Numbered from the stretch's first letter, positions 50,561 to 60,205 are shown. The stretch is 64,000 nucleotides of DNA from Peribacillus deserti (GCF_016909175.1 NZ_JAFBFI010000002.1:186001-250000); one strand, 5' to 3'. Program-made: numbers and translations. Notes: generated by a model from the letters alone, not told the origin.

Positions 50561-52027
50561 ATGAGTATAACTGGCAGTGATACCATGATATTAAAAAACT
50601 ATATTAATGGAGAGTGGAAAAGCTCCAGCAGCCGGCGGAGTCTCGAGGTCCCTAATCCAGCAACAGACGAACTGCTCACTAAGGTACCTGTTTCAACAAA
50701 AGAGGATGTGAATTTGGCGGTTTCTGCTGCCAAGGCAGCATTTGCCATATGGAAAAGAGTTCCTGTTCCAAAGCGAGCCCGGCTGCTGTTTAAGTATCAT
50801 ACGCTTCTTACGGATCATCACGCAGAGCTTGCTAAGCTGATTGTAAGAGAAAATGGCAAGGCTTATAAAGAGGCTTATGGAGAAGTCCAGCGCGGCATTG
50901 AATGTGTAGAATTTGCAGCCGGAGCGCCTACATTAATGATGGGTGAAACTTTATCCGGAATTGCAGAAGAGATTGATTCAGAAATGTTCCGGTACCCTCT
51001 CGGAGTTGTCGGCGGAATTACACCGTTCAATTTTCCGATGATGGTGCCGTTATGGATGTTCCCTCTGGCTGTTGCCTGTGGAAATACCTTTGTATTAAAA
51101 CCTTCAGAGCGTACGCCGATTCTGGCAAACAGGCTTGCCGAACTGTTCTCTGAAGCTGGTGCACCGCCGGGAGTCCTCAACGTAGTACATGGAGCCCATG
51201 ATGTTGTAAATGGCCTGCTCGAACACAAGGATATTGCTGCCATTTCGTTTGTCGGTTCACAGGCCGTAGCTAAATTTGTGTATGAAAGGGCCGCTGCAGA
51301 AGGCAAAAGAGTTCAAGCACTGTCTGGAGCTAAAAATCATCATATCGTGATGCCGGATGCTGATATGGATAAGGCTGTGCAGCATATTATCAGTTCCACT
51401 TTTGGCAGCGCCGGACAAAGATGCATGGCCTGCAGTGCTGTAGTAGTAGTCGGAGAAAATGAACGGTTTATCCAGGCCTTAAAGAAGAAAGCTGACGATC
51501 TGATTATTGGAAATGGCATGGATGACGAAGTACTGCTGACCCCGGTAATCCGAAGAGAGCATCGAGAAAAAGTACTTAGCTACATAGAGAAAGGAATCGG
51601 TGAGGGCGCCGAGCTTATCAGGGATGGCCGAAGAGAAATTCATGAGCATCCGCATGGAAATTTCCTGGGGCCGACCATTTTTGACAGAGTGACTCCAGAA
51701 ATGACCATTGCAAAGGATGAAATCTTTGCTCCTGTCTTAAGTTTGCTGCGTGCGAAAGATCTAGATGAAGGACTTGAATTTATCCGCAAGTCCCGGTATG
51801 GGAACGGAGCGACCATTTATACAAACAATGCAGGTGCTATACGGCAATTTCGTGAAGAAGCAGACGCTGGGATGCTCGGAATCAATGTGGGAGTCCCGGC
51901 AACCATGGCCTTCTTTCCTTTTTCCGGCTGGAAAGATTCATTTTACGGAGATCTGCATGTAAATGGTAAAGACGGGGTAAATTTCTATACCCGCAAAAAA
52001 ATGATTACTTCCCGTTTTGAATCGTAA
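50561..52027 (+). CDS. mmsA: CoA-acylating methylmalonate/malonate-semialdehyde dehydrogenase
   Basis: A 488-residue aldehyde dehydrogenase of the MMSDH type. Signatures are YINGEW, GVVGGITPFNFPMMVPLWMF (the family-specific PFNFPMMVP), the Gly-rich FVGSQAVAKFVY and the catalytic Cys in GSAGQRCMACS (~283). It converts malonate semialdehyde plus CoA and NAD+ to acetyl-CoA and CO2, the last step of the pathway here. Enzymes of the type also serve valine and inositol breakdown, but the flanking transaminase makes beta-alanine use the better fit. AAAGGAGATGG precedes the ATG. Confidence 0.93.
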   Translation: MSITGSDTMILKNYINGEWKSSSSRRSLEVPNPATDELLTKVPVSTKEDVNLAVSAAKAAFAIWKRVPVPKRARLLFKYHTLLTDHHAELAKLIVRENGKAYKEAYGEVQRGIECVEFAAGAPTLMMGETLSGIAEEIDSEMFRYPLGVVGGITPFNFPMMVPLWMFPLAVACGNTFVLKPSERTPILANRLAELFSEAGAPPGVLNVVHGAHDVVNGLLEHKDIAAISFVGSQAVAKFVYERAAAEGKRVQALSGAKNHHIVMPDADMDKAVQHIISSTFGSAGQRCMACSAVVVVGENERFIQALKKKADDLIIGNGMDDEVLLTPVIRREHREKVLSYIEKGIGEGAELIRDGRREIHEHPHGNFLGPTIFDRVTPEMTIAKDEIFAPVLSLLRAKDLDEGLEFIRKSRYGNGATIYTNNAGAIRQFREEADAGMLGINVGVPATMAFFPFSGWKDSFYGDLHVNGKDGVNFYTRKKMITSRFES

Positions 52028-52050
52028 GTAAAAGAATAGGAGGATGATGA

Positions 52051-53406
52051 ATGGTTAAAATGAGCAATTCCCAGGATACACTCCTTTCCCATGATGAAAG
52101 GTATCTTTGGCACTCAATGAAGCCTTATAACCCGAAAGCAACCCTTGTTGCAGCCAAAGCACAGGGTTCATGGGTGACAGATGCTGATGGAAAACGCTAT
52201 CTGGATGCCATGGCAGGGCTGTGGTGTGTAAATGTTGGGTATGGCAGAACTGAACTCGCTGAAGCTGCCTATGAGCAGCTGAAGGAAATGGCTTATTTTC
52301 CGCTGTCTCAAAGCCATGTACCAGCCATAAGGCTTGCTGAAAAGCTAAATGAATGGCTCGAAGATGAATATGTTATCTTTTTTTCAAACAGCGGATCGGA
52401 AGCGAACGAGGCTGCATTTAAAATAGTGCGCCAGTACCATCAGCAAAGGGGAGCCCACTCCCGCTATAAAATTGTATCCCGCTATAGAGGCTACCATGGC
52501 AGTTCGATGGGTGCTTTGGCCGCTACAGGGCAGGCTGAGAGAAAGTATAAATATGAGCCGCTTTCACCTGGTTTCCTGCATGTATCACCGCCCGACTCTT
52601 ATCGGGATGATTGCAATGTGTCTGACCCAAGAGACTTGCTGTCAGTTAAAGAAGTTGACCGGCTGATGACATGGGAGCATAGTGAAACGATCGCTGCGAT
52701 GATTATGGAACCGATCATTACAGGCGGCGGCGTTCTTGTTCCTCCGGAAGGATATATGAAAGCCGTAAAAGAAGTGTGTGAAAAGCATGGAGCGCTTCTT
52801 ATTTCAGATGAAGTGATCTGCGGCTTCGGCCGGACAGGCAAACCGTTCGGATTTATGAATTATGGCGTAAAGCCAGATATCATTACGATGGCAAAAGGGA
52901 TTACAAGTGCATATCTGCCGCTGTCAGCAACGGCTGTCCGCAAAGAAATTTATGAGGCCTTTAAAGGATCAGAAGAATACGATTTTTTTCGTCATGTGAA
53001 TACTTTTGGGGGTAATCCTGCAGCCTGCGCCTTAGCTCTCAAAAATCTCGAAATTATGGAAAAGGAAAAGCTGTTTGATCGGTCGGAAGAGTTAGGAAGC
53101 AAAATGTTAGCCGATCTATCAAGTCTGCTTCTTTCCCATCCGAATGTAGGAGATGTCCGCGGCAAGGGGCTGCTGATCGGCATCGAGCTGGTTAAAGATA
53201 AAACAACTAAAGAACCGCTGGAAGTCGGCCTTGTAAACCGAGTCATAGCCGAATGCAAAAATCAAGGTGTATTGATAGGGAAAAATGGCACAACCGTAGC
53301 TGGATTTAATAATATATTGACCCTGTCACCTCCTTTAAATATTGAAGAACAAGATTTGGAATTAATTGTTGAAACTCTTGCTGCCGCTCTCAGGTTAATT
53401 GAATAA
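52051..53406 (+). CDS. Class III aminotransferase, predicted beta-alanine:pyruvate transaminase
   Basis: A 451-residue PLP enzyme, fold type I. Visible are YLDAMAGLWCVNVGYG (~50), the PLP-phosphate and ring contacts in FSNSGSEANEAA and YRGYHGSS, the Asp in LISDEVICGFGRTG (~253) and the Schiff-base lysine in ITMAKGITSAYLPL (~283). It probably turns beta-alanine plus pyruvate into malonate semialdehyde and alanine. Other omega-amino acids are possible substrates. It starts 23 bp after mmsA with GGAGGATGATGA upstream, and a terminator closes the cluster after it. Confidence 0.9.
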   Translation: MVKMSNSQDTLLSHDERYLWHSMKPYNPKATLVAAKAQGSWVTDADGKRYLDAMAGLWCVNVGYGRTELAEAAYEQLKEMAYFPLSQSHVPAIRLAEKLNEWLEDEYVIFFSNSGSEANEAAFKIVRQYHQQRGAHSRYKIVSRYRGYHGSSMGALAATGQAERKYKYEPLSPGFLHVSPPDSYRDDCNVSDPRDLLSVKEVDRLMTWEHSETIAAMIMEPIITGGGVLVPPEGYMKAVKEVCEKHGALLISDEVICGFGRTGKPFGFMNYGVKPDIITMAKGITSAYLPLSATAVRKEIYEAFKGSEEYDFFRHVNTFGGNPAACALALKNLEIMEKEKLFDRSEELGSKMLADLSSLLLSHPNVGDVRGKGLLIGIELVKDKTTKEPLEVGLVNRVIAECKNQGVLIGKNGTTVAGFNNILTLSPPLNIEEQDLELIVETLAAALRLIE

Positions 53407-53416
53407 GCCATAAAAT

Positions 53417-53462
53417 AAAACGGCCGCTCGAATAAAAATTTCGGGAGGCCGTTTTATTTTTG
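53417..53462 (+). terminator. Terminator of the pyrimidine catabolic cluster
   Basis: AAAACGGCC pairs with GGCCGTTTT, with additional pairing of CTCGAA and TTCGGG inside, followed by ATTTTTG. Confidence 0.9.
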
Positions 53463-53618
53463 TTTGTTCAGCATGTTAATCAGCTCATTTGAAGGTAAGC
53501 TGATTATCTGCACGAAGCTTTAAGGTTAAGACATCAGAATTAATTTTCATTTTTTAGCATTAATTCTACTTACATTGGGAAGATAAATATAGTAATTCAT
53601 TTAGGGAGGAGAATGTTC

Positions 53619-53888
53619 ATGGAAAGAATTGAAGTCGGAGAAACATTTACAATTGCAGCCGATACTGGAGAAGACCAGGAAGTTGAAGTACTGGGAACAA
53701 TTAATATTGAAGGTACGGAGTATGCGGCTGTTGCCTTTGTGGAAGATATCCGCCAGGAAACGGAGAATGATATTGACGTATTCTTTTTAAAAGTGGACCA
53801 GGATGGTGACCTGGCAGCTATTGAATCAGACGAGGAATTCGAGAAAGTGTCCGTTGCCTTTGATGAGATCATGGAAGATAAGTCTTAA
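53619..53888 (+). CDS. DUF1292 family protein (YrzB-like)
   Basis: About 89 very acidic residues. The patterns ERIEVGETFTI, EYAAVAFVED, VFFLKVDQDGDLAAIESDEEFEKV are typical of DUF1292 proteins such as B. subtilis YrzB. Function unknown. GGGAGGAG favours the second ATG (MERIEV) over one two codons earlier. It stands alone after the pyrimidine cluster terminator. Confidence 0.85.
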   Translation: MERIEVGETFTIAADTGEDQEVEVLGTINIEGTEYAAVAFVEDIRQETENDIDVFFLKVDQDGDLAAIESDEEFEKVSVAFDEIMEDKS

Positions 53889-54077
53889 TAATTTGAATGT
53901 ATAATCGGGAAAGCTAAGCCCTGGATTCGTGTTGAATCCGGGGCTTTCTGCTGCATATCTGCAGCTTTAGGGCACAAAGAATTTTATCTTTCTATATTAA
54001 GGGTATAGTACTCTTGAGGCATTTAGAATTCTTGTTAATAAACAGCAAATGAAACTAACATATAAAGGGGTTTAGCT

Positions 54078-54656
54078 ATGCACTGGTATGAAAAATTAAA
54101 TCAGTATTTTCCAATTGAAGAAATGAAATCTAAAGAGCATATGGAAACATTACTTAAAGAAAAATCAGATATATATCATAAAGATGAAGGACCTAACCAT
54201 GTTTTAATGTATGTAGAACTAGACAGCTTTGTTTTTATTGATTATCTCTTTGTATCTAAAGATGCCCGTGGCGAAGGTCTCGGGCGTAAATTACTAGACA
54301 AAATGAAAAGAAAGGAAAAGCCTATTATTCTTGAAGTCGAACCAGTCAACTATGAGGATACAGATACAGAAAAAAGACTGCGTTTTTATAAACGTGAAGG
54401 TTTTGAACACGCACAGAGAATAGGCTATCGAAGAAGGTCTTTGGCAACAAAACAGATTAATGAGATGGAAATCTTGTACTGGGCTCCAAACAATGAACCT
54501 GAAGAAGTCATTTTTGAGGCCATGAAAAAAACGTATGATATGATTCATACTTATAAGGACCAGCACTTTTACGGGAACTCTTATCAGCCGGTTGACGAGG
54601 TGCTAACCTATAACGAAAAGGATAACGAAAGGGAAAATATTTTAGAGGATTTGTAG
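54078..54656 (+). CDS. GNAT family N-acetyltransferase
   Basis: A 192-residue protein with a GNAT acetyl-CoA-binding motif: VFIDYLFVSKDARGEGLGRKLLDKM, of which ARGEGLGRKLL (~72-82) is the pyrophosphate loop, followed by RLRFYKREGFEHA. The C-terminal ~60 residues are a charged extension outside the core fold. Substrate unknown. AAAGGGG precedes the ATG, and a terminator follows. Confidence 0.88.
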   Translation: MHWYEKLNQYFPIEEMKSKEHMETLLKEKSDIYHKDEGPNHVLMYVELDSFVFIDYLFVSKDARGEGLGRKLLDKMKRKEKPIILEVEPVNYEDTDTEKRLRFYKREGFEHAQRIGYRRRSLATKQINEMEILYWAPNNEPEEVIFEAMKKTYDMIHTYKDQHFYGNSYQPVDEVLTYNEKDNERENILEDL

Positions 54657-54713
54657 ATTCAGGCTTATTTTAAATCAAAAAATAACTTTTGATCCTATAC
54701 GCGGTATAACATT

Positions 54714-54742
54714 AGAGCACTCGGCTGCCGAGTGCTCTTTAT
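54714..54742 (+). terminator. Terminator after GNAT gene
   Basis: AGAGCACTCGG pairs perfectly with CCGAGTGCTCT around CTG, followed by TTATTT. Confidence 0.9.
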
Positions 54743-54871
54743 TTATGGGACTGGATTTTCTAGTGAAAGCAATGAACATGGCGTACCACCTGAGTTGTGT
54801 TAAATCCTAAAAAGCCATAAAATTAATAATCATTATAGAATTAAATTCACCAGTGAAACGGGGGAAATACG

Positions 54872-55681
54872 ATGGGTAAAGGGCTGGCTGGAAAAAGAGT
54901 CGGTATAGGAGGTTCCCGCAAAACAGAAGAAATCAGTGCCTTGATTCAAAAACAAGGTGGTGAGGCATCTGTGCGGTCTCTTCAGGGAACCGTTTTTTTG
55001 GCAGAACGAGAAGTAGAGCCAGAAATGCAGACGTTCATAAACGAAGGAGCAGACTGGATCATTTTCACCACCGGAATAGGAATTGAATCTCTATTTAGCC
55101 TTTCTGAAAAACTCAATGTGAAAGAAGCATTTTTACAACGTATTATTGAGGCAAATGTCGCGGCGAGAGGATATAAGTCCTTTGCGGTATTAAAAAAGGC
55201 AGGAATTGTACCAGTGGCGGTTGATGATGACGGAACTACAAGAGGACTCATTAGAGCTCTTGAAAATGAGGATTTCCGCGGCAAGAAAGTAGTGATTCAG
55301 CTCCATGGAGACCCTGCCCCTGCCTTAACAAAGTTCTTTAAAGATCAAGGATCCATAGTATCAACAATTCTTCCTTATCGGCATATTCCTCCAGAACAGG
55401 AATCTGTGAAGAAACTTTGCTCTGAATTAATGGAACATCAATTTGATGCATTTTGTTTTACAACGGCCGTTCAAGTTCGTTCATTATTTACCTATGGAAG
55501 AGAATTTGGGATTACTTCTCAGTTACTGAATGCTTTTAATGGGCCAGTAATGGCTGTGGCTGTAGGGAAAGTAACAGCAGAGGCTTTATTTGAAGAAGGT
55601 GTAGAGAAATATCTTGTACCTGAGAATGAAAGAATGGGTGCCATGATCGTCGAGCTGTCTCGTTACTATGAAAACGCTTAA
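54872..55681 (+). CDS. Uroporphyrinogen-III synthase-like protein (HEM4 family)
   Basis: A 269-residue two-domain HEM4-fold protein: GKRVGIGGSRKTEEI, ADWIIFTTGIGIESLF (~65), ARGYKSFAVLKKAGI, VVIQLHGDPAPALTKFF (~142) and FDAFCFTTAVQVRSLF (~195). In the family it closes hydroxymethylbilane to uroporphyrinogen III. It is not among hem genes here and is probably a paralog of the housekeeping hemD, so its exact role is open. AACGGGGGAA precedes the ATG. It lies 43 bp before the next gene. Confidence 0.85.
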   Translation: MGKGLAGKRVGIGGSRKTEEISALIQKQGGEASVRSLQGTVFLAEREVEPEMQTFINEGADWIIFTTGIGIESLFSLSEKLNVKEAFLQRIIEANVAARGYKSFAVLKKAGIVPVAVDDDGTTRGLIRALENEDFRGKKVVIQLHGDPAPALTKFFKDQGSIVSTILPYRHIPPEQESVKKLCSELMEHQFDAFCFTTAVQVRSLFTYGREFGITSQLLNAFNGPVMAVAVGKVTAEALFEEGVEKYLVPENERMGAMIVELSRYYENA

Positions 55682-55724
55682 ACTATGATAAAATTAATAA
55701 AGCGATTGGATTAGGGGGAGAAGA

Positions 55725-56651
55725 ATGAATATGCGCATTTTAGTGTTAGGAGCAGGTGGAGTCGGAGGCTATTTTGGAGGCAGATTAGCAGAGAAGGGGG
55801 AAGATGTTACTTTTCTTGTTCGAAGCAGCCGTAAACAGCACCTGGAGAAACATGGTTTAGTGATTCATAGCATACACGGTGATATGAGAGTCAAGCCGCA
55901 ATTAATAACTGCAGCGGAACCAGCTTCTTCTTTTGATTTAATTTTGTTTTCAACAAAAGCATATCACTTAGAGGATGCGATTAATGATGTAAAACCCTTC
56001 GTTGGTGAGAACACGGTTGTGCTGCCCCTGTTAAATGGAATGGCACATATACATAGATTACAACAAGAATTAGGCAAAGAAAAGGTTATCGGCGGATTGT
56101 GTTTCATCGAAACAACTCTTAATGATGGAGGGGAGATTATTCAAACGAGCCCCATGCATCGCGTGGTTTTTGGAGAAATGGAGGAACGCAGCTCTGACAG
56201 AATAAGCAGAATTGCCGAATTGTTAAGCGGCACTAAAGCTTCTTTTGTCTTAAGTGAGCAAATTGAGCAGGATATGTGGCACAAATACCTCTTTATTACT
56301 ACATTATCAGGCTTGACTACTTTAATGCGCAGTCCAGTCGGTCCTATTCGCGATCTAGAGGGTGGACGGGCTCTTTTCCTCCAATTGCTCGAAGAAACAG
56401 CAAACATCATGTCAGCTCATGGTGCTCCTATCCGTGAAGACATTGTGGAAGAACATTTGAATACAATAGTAAAAATGACTTATAACATGAAATCGTCCAT
56501 GCAGCGGGATATGGAAAAAGGCACAGCCGTCGAAGCAGGACATATACCAGGATTTTTATTGAAATTAGCTGAGCAATACTCTATTAAAGCTCCGCTGCTG
56601 ACTATTATTTACCAAAATTTATTAGTTTACGAGAGTGTGCAACATTCATAG
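55725..56651 (+). CDS. 2-dehydropantoate 2-reductase family protein (ApbA/PanE)
   Basis: A 308-residue NADPH-dependent ketopantoate reductase-like enzyme. The Rossmann motif is LVLGAGGVGGYFGGRLAEKG (near 5-24), then FSTKAYHLEDA, LLNGMAHI with the conserved Asn, the catalytic Lys in MWHKYLFI (~184) and the SSMQRDMEKG block (~260). It would supply pantoate for CoA. Bacillaceae often carry several copies, so panE is not assigned. GGGGGAG precedes the ATG. Possibly co-transcribed with the HEM4 gene upstream. Confidence 0.87.
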   Translation: MNMRILVLGAGGVGGYFGGRLAEKGEDVTFLVRSSRKQHLEKHGLVIHSIHGDMRVKPQLITAAEPASSFDLILFSTKAYHLEDAINDVKPFVGENTVVLPLLNGMAHIHRLQQELGKEKVIGGLCFIETTLNDGGEIIQTSPMHRVVFGEMEERSSDRISRIAELLSGTKASFVLSEQIEQDMWHKYLFITTLSGLTTLMRSPVGPIRDLEGGRALFLQLLEETANIMSAHGAPIREDIVEEHLNTIVKMTYNMKSSMQRDMEKGTAVEAGHIPGFLLKLAEQYSIKAPLLTIIYQNLLVYESVQHS

Positions 56652-56690
56652 AGAATTGGAATATATGATATTGGCTCTCATATATATAAT

Positions 56691-56735
56691 TAAGAGCCTT
56701 GAATGACCCATTTTTCATTCTTGGCTCTTTTTGTA
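56691..56735 (+). terminator. Terminator after ApbA/PanE-like gene
   Basis: AAGAGCC-TT-GAATG pairs with CATTC-TT-GGCTCTT with a two-base internal loop, followed by TTTTGT. Confidence 0.8.
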
Positions 56736-56789
56736 AGCCGAAAATTCGATAGATTACCTATTTTCCCAAAATGAAAGAGGGCCCGAGAA

Positions 56790-57685
56790 ATGACTGAACA
56801 AGAGTTACAAGGTAAGATCATGATTATTACAGGTGCGAACAGCGGTATAGGGTTTGAGGCTGCCAAGGCCCTTTCTAATAAAGGTGCACGAGTTATCTTA
56901 GCCGTCCGGAATGAACTAAAAGGAAAGGAATCAGCGGGGCTCATTTTGCGAGAAAATAAAGATGCTTTAGTAGAAGTGATGAGAATCGATCTTTCGGATT
57001 TGCAAAGTGTGGGTGAATTTGCTGAAACCTTTTCCAAGCGTTATAACTCTCTGGATATTCTAATCAACAATGCCGGAGTAATGATCCCGCCCTATCTGAA
57101 AACAAAAGATGGATTCGAACTGCAGTTCGGCAGCAACCATTTAGGGCATTTTGCCTTAACCGGTCTGCTTCTTCCTCTCTTAAAGCAAACACCGGATTCT
57201 CGGGTAGTCACACTCAGCAGCTTAGCGCATAAAGGCGCTGCTATAGATTTTAATAATCTTCAAGGTGAAAACGGATATAAAGCAATGAAGTTCTATGGCC
57301 AAAGTAAACTAGCCAACTTATTATTTTCTAAAGAGCTGGATCACAGGCTGAAACAGCATCATATATCTACAAAGAGTATCGCGTGCCATCCGGGCATTAC
57401 TGCTACTAATTTATTTAAACTGGGGCAAAAGGATGCTCCTTTATTTCTTAAAAAACTTTCAGCCTTATTTCTCCAGCCAGCACATATTGAGCCCTTCCTA
57501 CCCTGTATGCAGCAACAAATGAACAATTAAAAGGCGGAGAATATATCGGTCCAGATGGAAAAGGCAGCCGAAAAGGATATCCTAAGATCGAAACGCTGGC
57601 TGACTCTGTTTATAATCGGGAGACGATGGAAAAGCTTTGGAGCGTATCAGAAGCTTTAACAGGAGTAACTTATCATTTTTCTTAA
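56790..57685 (+). pseudogene. SDR family oxidoreductase gene with C-terminal frameshift
   Basis: Short-chain dehydrogenase, retinol-dehydrogenase-like: GANSGIGFEAAKAL (11-24), NNAGVM (~90), SLAHKGAA, and the catalytic YGQSKLANLLFS (Tyr-x3-Lys, ~172). The first frame stops at 57530 after ...QPAHIEPFLPC. From ~57490 another frame continues ALPTLYAATNEQLKGGEYIG to a TAA at 57685, the normal family tail. Restoring one G (ATTGGAGCC for ATTGAGCC) would join the frames. The catalytic core is intact, so the truncated form might still fold. True mutation or sequencing error cannot be told apart. Confidence 0.8.
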
Positions 57686-57696
57686 ACGCATTATAG

Positions 57697-57743
57697 AAAA
57701 GACCCAGTGAATGGAGTTTTTAATACCATTCCCGGGTCTTTTT
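57697..57743 (+). terminator. Terminator after SDR gene
   Basis: AAAAGACCC pairs with GGGTCTTTTT, with GAATGG/CCATTC pairing inside. It is placed after the stop of the restored frame, supporting that as the original gene end. Confidence 0.88.
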
Positions 57744-57967
57744 CTATTGTTTTCTGAAAGGAAAAAAACATGAGAAATGAAGTGGGAAAGGTACTTGTTC
57801 AAATGATTTCAAGATAAAAAGCCGGCTAATTTGATTTTATTTCTAAAATAGAAATACAGTTTTGAAAAAAGGGGAAATAGATAGAAGATGAGCATTTAAT
57901 GCTTTTAGCTGTTTAGAATAAAGTCATAGACTATTAGTTCTATTTGTATTTTGAGAGGAGACTGTTC

Positions 57968-59176
57968 ATGCACGAAAGAATGACAGGTGAAGAAAGCAAT
58001 ATATATATTAAAAAGGAACGGATCTGGACGAAAGACTTTGTGTTAATCTGTCTGGCCAATTTTTTTATTTTTCTTGGTTTCCAGATGACACTTCCAACGC
58101 TTCCCTTGTATGTTGAACACTTAGGCGGCAGTGATCAGCTCATCGGATTTATAGTCGGAATCTTTACTTTTTCTGCCCTGCTTATACGCCCTTATGCAGG
58201 ACATGCATTGGAAACAAAGGGCCGAAAACTTGTGTATCTTACAGGTCTTGCTATCTTTGCCTTAGCCGTTGTGACCTTTGGTTTTTTAGAAAGCATTTTT
58301 CTCTTATTTGCCATGCGCATAGTCCAGGGGATTGGCTGGGGATTTTCGACCACTGCATCCGGGACCATTGCTACCGATTTAATCCCGGCCAAAAGGCGTG
58401 GTGAAGGAATGGGCTATTATGGACTCTCAGGGAATATTGCTCTGGCCTTTGGTCCTTCCCTAGGCCTTCTGCTGGCCGTGGTGGTTCCTTTTAATATGCT
58501 GTTTGGGATTTGTGCGTTTTTCGGCCTGGCTGCTCTCCTGTTATCGGCAAAAATTCAATTTAAAAAAACCAATCTGCCAAAGGCCAAAGCCGTGGGGGTC
58601 AAATGGGATTTTTGCGAAAAAAGTGCCTTAAAGCCTTCCGTTCTCTTATTTTTCATAACGGTGACTTTTGGAGGAATCGCTTCATTTCTGCCTTTATATA
58701 CAGCTGAAAAAGGAATTTCAGGAATACAGATCTATTTTTTATTTTATGCTTTGGCTTTAATGGTTACTAGAACCTATGCAGGCATGCTGTATGACAAAAA
58801 AGGCCACAGGGCTGTATTTATACCGGGTGCCGTATTAATAGCAGCCGGCATGCTTTTTTTATCCTGGCTTCCTAATTCACTTGTCTTATATAGTGCGGCT
58901 GTTTTATACGGCTTAGGTTTTGGGATGGTTCAGCCCGCTTTGCAGGCCTGGTCCATTGAAAAAGCGCCCGCCAATCGAAAAGGAATGGCAACAGCGACCT
59001 TCTACTCTTTTTTCGATCTTGGTGTCGGTATAGGAGCAATAGTATTTGGACAGATCGGCCACTTATTTGGGTATCAAAGCATCTATATCGCTGCATCTCT
59101 ATCCGTGTTTATCTCAATGGCTGTATATGTCTTATTTCTGTTCCAGGAAGGTAAGCAAAGGGCAGTGAGCAGATAA
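57968..59176 (+). CDS. MFS transporter
   Basis: About 402 residues, 12 predicted membrane helices. The signature loop reads GHALETKGRKLVYL after helix 2 (~72), with GIGWGFSTTASGT in helix 4 or 5 and YDKKGHRAVFI before helix 8, pointing to a drug- or metabolite-efflux type. Substrate unknown. The ATG with GAGAGGAG upstream is chosen; a TTG eight codons earlier would overlap that site. Confidence 0.86.
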   Translation: MHERMTGEESNIYIKKERIWTKDFVLICLANFFIFLGFQMTLPTLPLYVEHLGGSDQLIGFIVGIFTFSALLIRPYAGHALETKGRKLVYLTGLAIFALAVVTFGFLESIFLLFAMRIVQGIGWGFSTTASGTIATDLIPAKRRGEGMGYYGLSGNIALAFGPSLGLLLAVVVPFNMLFGICAFFGLAALLLSAKIQFKKTNLPKAKAVGVKWDFCEKSALKPSVLLFFITVTFGGIASFLPLYTAEKGISGIQIYFLFYALALMVTRTYAGMLYDKKGHRAVFIPGAVLIAAGMLFLSWLPNSLVLYSAAVLYGLGFGMVQPALQAWSIEKAPANRKGMATATFYSFFDLGVGIGAIVFGQIGHLFGYQSIYIAASLSVFISMAVYVLFLFQEGKQRAVSR

Positions 59177-59272
59177 CAGTTTCACTTCAAGCGGCTGCCC
59201 CTATTAAATAGACCAGCGATGTTTGATCATGAAAGGACTGGGTACTTGTTTATCAAAAGAGGAGGTGGAAAG

Positions 59273-59572
59273 ATGATTACAAGAAATATAGCAGGCACGC
59301 TGGCGGTTGGAGCGGCTGTCTACCTGTTTCGAAATCCAAAAGCCTTAGAAAGACTGAAAAGCCAGTTCCAGTCATACATGAGTAAAAAGAATACATCTGC
59401 TGTTGAACAAGAAAAAAATGCAAACTTGGAACAAGGATTTGAAACACTGGCTAAGGAAGGTGCCTTATCCAAGTCAAGTACCATACGCACTAACGATACA
59501 TTTACGAATAGCAAGGATATGAAAATTGGTGAAGACCCTTATCCAAAAATCACTACATCCTCCAGTCAGTAA
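59273..59572 (+). CDS. Small protein of unknown function
   Basis: A 99-residue protein. One short hydrophobic stretch (about 4-18, NIAGTLAVGAAVYLF) is followed by a basic region and a Glu/Lys/Ser-rich tail without further structure. I do not recognise a family; the shape recalls small YtxH-like anchored proteins. GGAGGTGG lies before the ATG, supporting it over a longer frame starting at 59219. Confidence 0.6.
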   Translation: MITRNIAGTLAVGAAVYLFRNPKALERLKSQFQSYMSKKNTSAVEQEKNANLEQGFETLAKEGALSKSSTIRTNDTFTNSKDMKIGEDPYPKITTSSSQ

Positions 59573-59601
59573 AAAGAAGCGGCATTTGCTGCTTTTTTTT
59601 A
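59571..59601 (+). terminator. Terminator after small protein gene
   Basis: AAGCGGC pairs with GCTGCTT (one G-U pair) around ATTT, followed by eight Ts in total. It overlaps the gene's last codon. Confidence 0.75.
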
Positions 59602-59730
59602 TTAAACTTCTTAAGAAAAGCTTAATTAGTGTATGATTCACCCTCCTTTTTCATAAAATAACGGAGATATAAAAAAACAGTACCTGCCATATGGCTGCCG
59701 GCAATGAAACGAAGCGGAAGGTGAGAGGTT

Positions 59731-60156
59731 ATGTCCTGGCTTATTTATGCCATTCTATCTGCTGTATCAGCTGCTTTTGTTTCTATATTTGGCAAGATGG
59801 GTTTAGAAAAGGTGGATGCCAACACTGCAACGGCAGTCAGGTCTGTTATTATGACCCTCTTTTTGTTCAGTGTGGTTGCTTTCCAAGGGAATATAAGCAA
59901 GATCCCTGAGATTATCGGTTCCAAGAAAACCTTTATGTTCGTTATACTCTCCGGACTAGCAGGGGCCACTTCATGGCTTTTTTATTTCCTGGCACTTAAA
60001 ACGGGAAAAGTATCCCAGGTAGCTCCTATTGATAAATTAAGCGTTGTGATTGCTACAGTAGCTGCGATTGCCTTCTTTGGAGAAAGACTCAGCCTTTTAA
60101 ATGGAATCGGAGTTGTTCTGATTGCGCTGGGTGTTCTTTTCACTGCTTTGCATTGA
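59731..60156 (+). CDS. EamA family (DMT superfamily) half-size transporter
   Basis: A 141-residue membrane protein with five hydrophobic helices, a single EamA unit. GMGLEKVDANTATAVRS-like start (KMGLEKVDANTATAVRS), ATSWLFYFLALKTGKVSQVAPIDKLSVV and FFGERLSLLNGIGVVLIALGV are the family pattern. Single-unit members must pair to form a carrier. Substrate unknown. GAAGGTGAGAGG precedes the ATG. Confidence 0.88.
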   Translation: MSWLIYAILSAVSAAFVSIFGKMGLEKVDANTATAVRSVIMTLFLFSVVAFQGNISKIPEIIGSKKTFMFVILSGLAGATSWLFYFLALKTGKVSQVAPIDKLSVVIATVAAIAFFGERLSLLNGIGVVLIALGVLFTALH

Positions 60157-60205
60157 ACGATGCGTGCGTTACAGTTGATAATTCTTTACAAGCTATACTT
60201 ACCGA

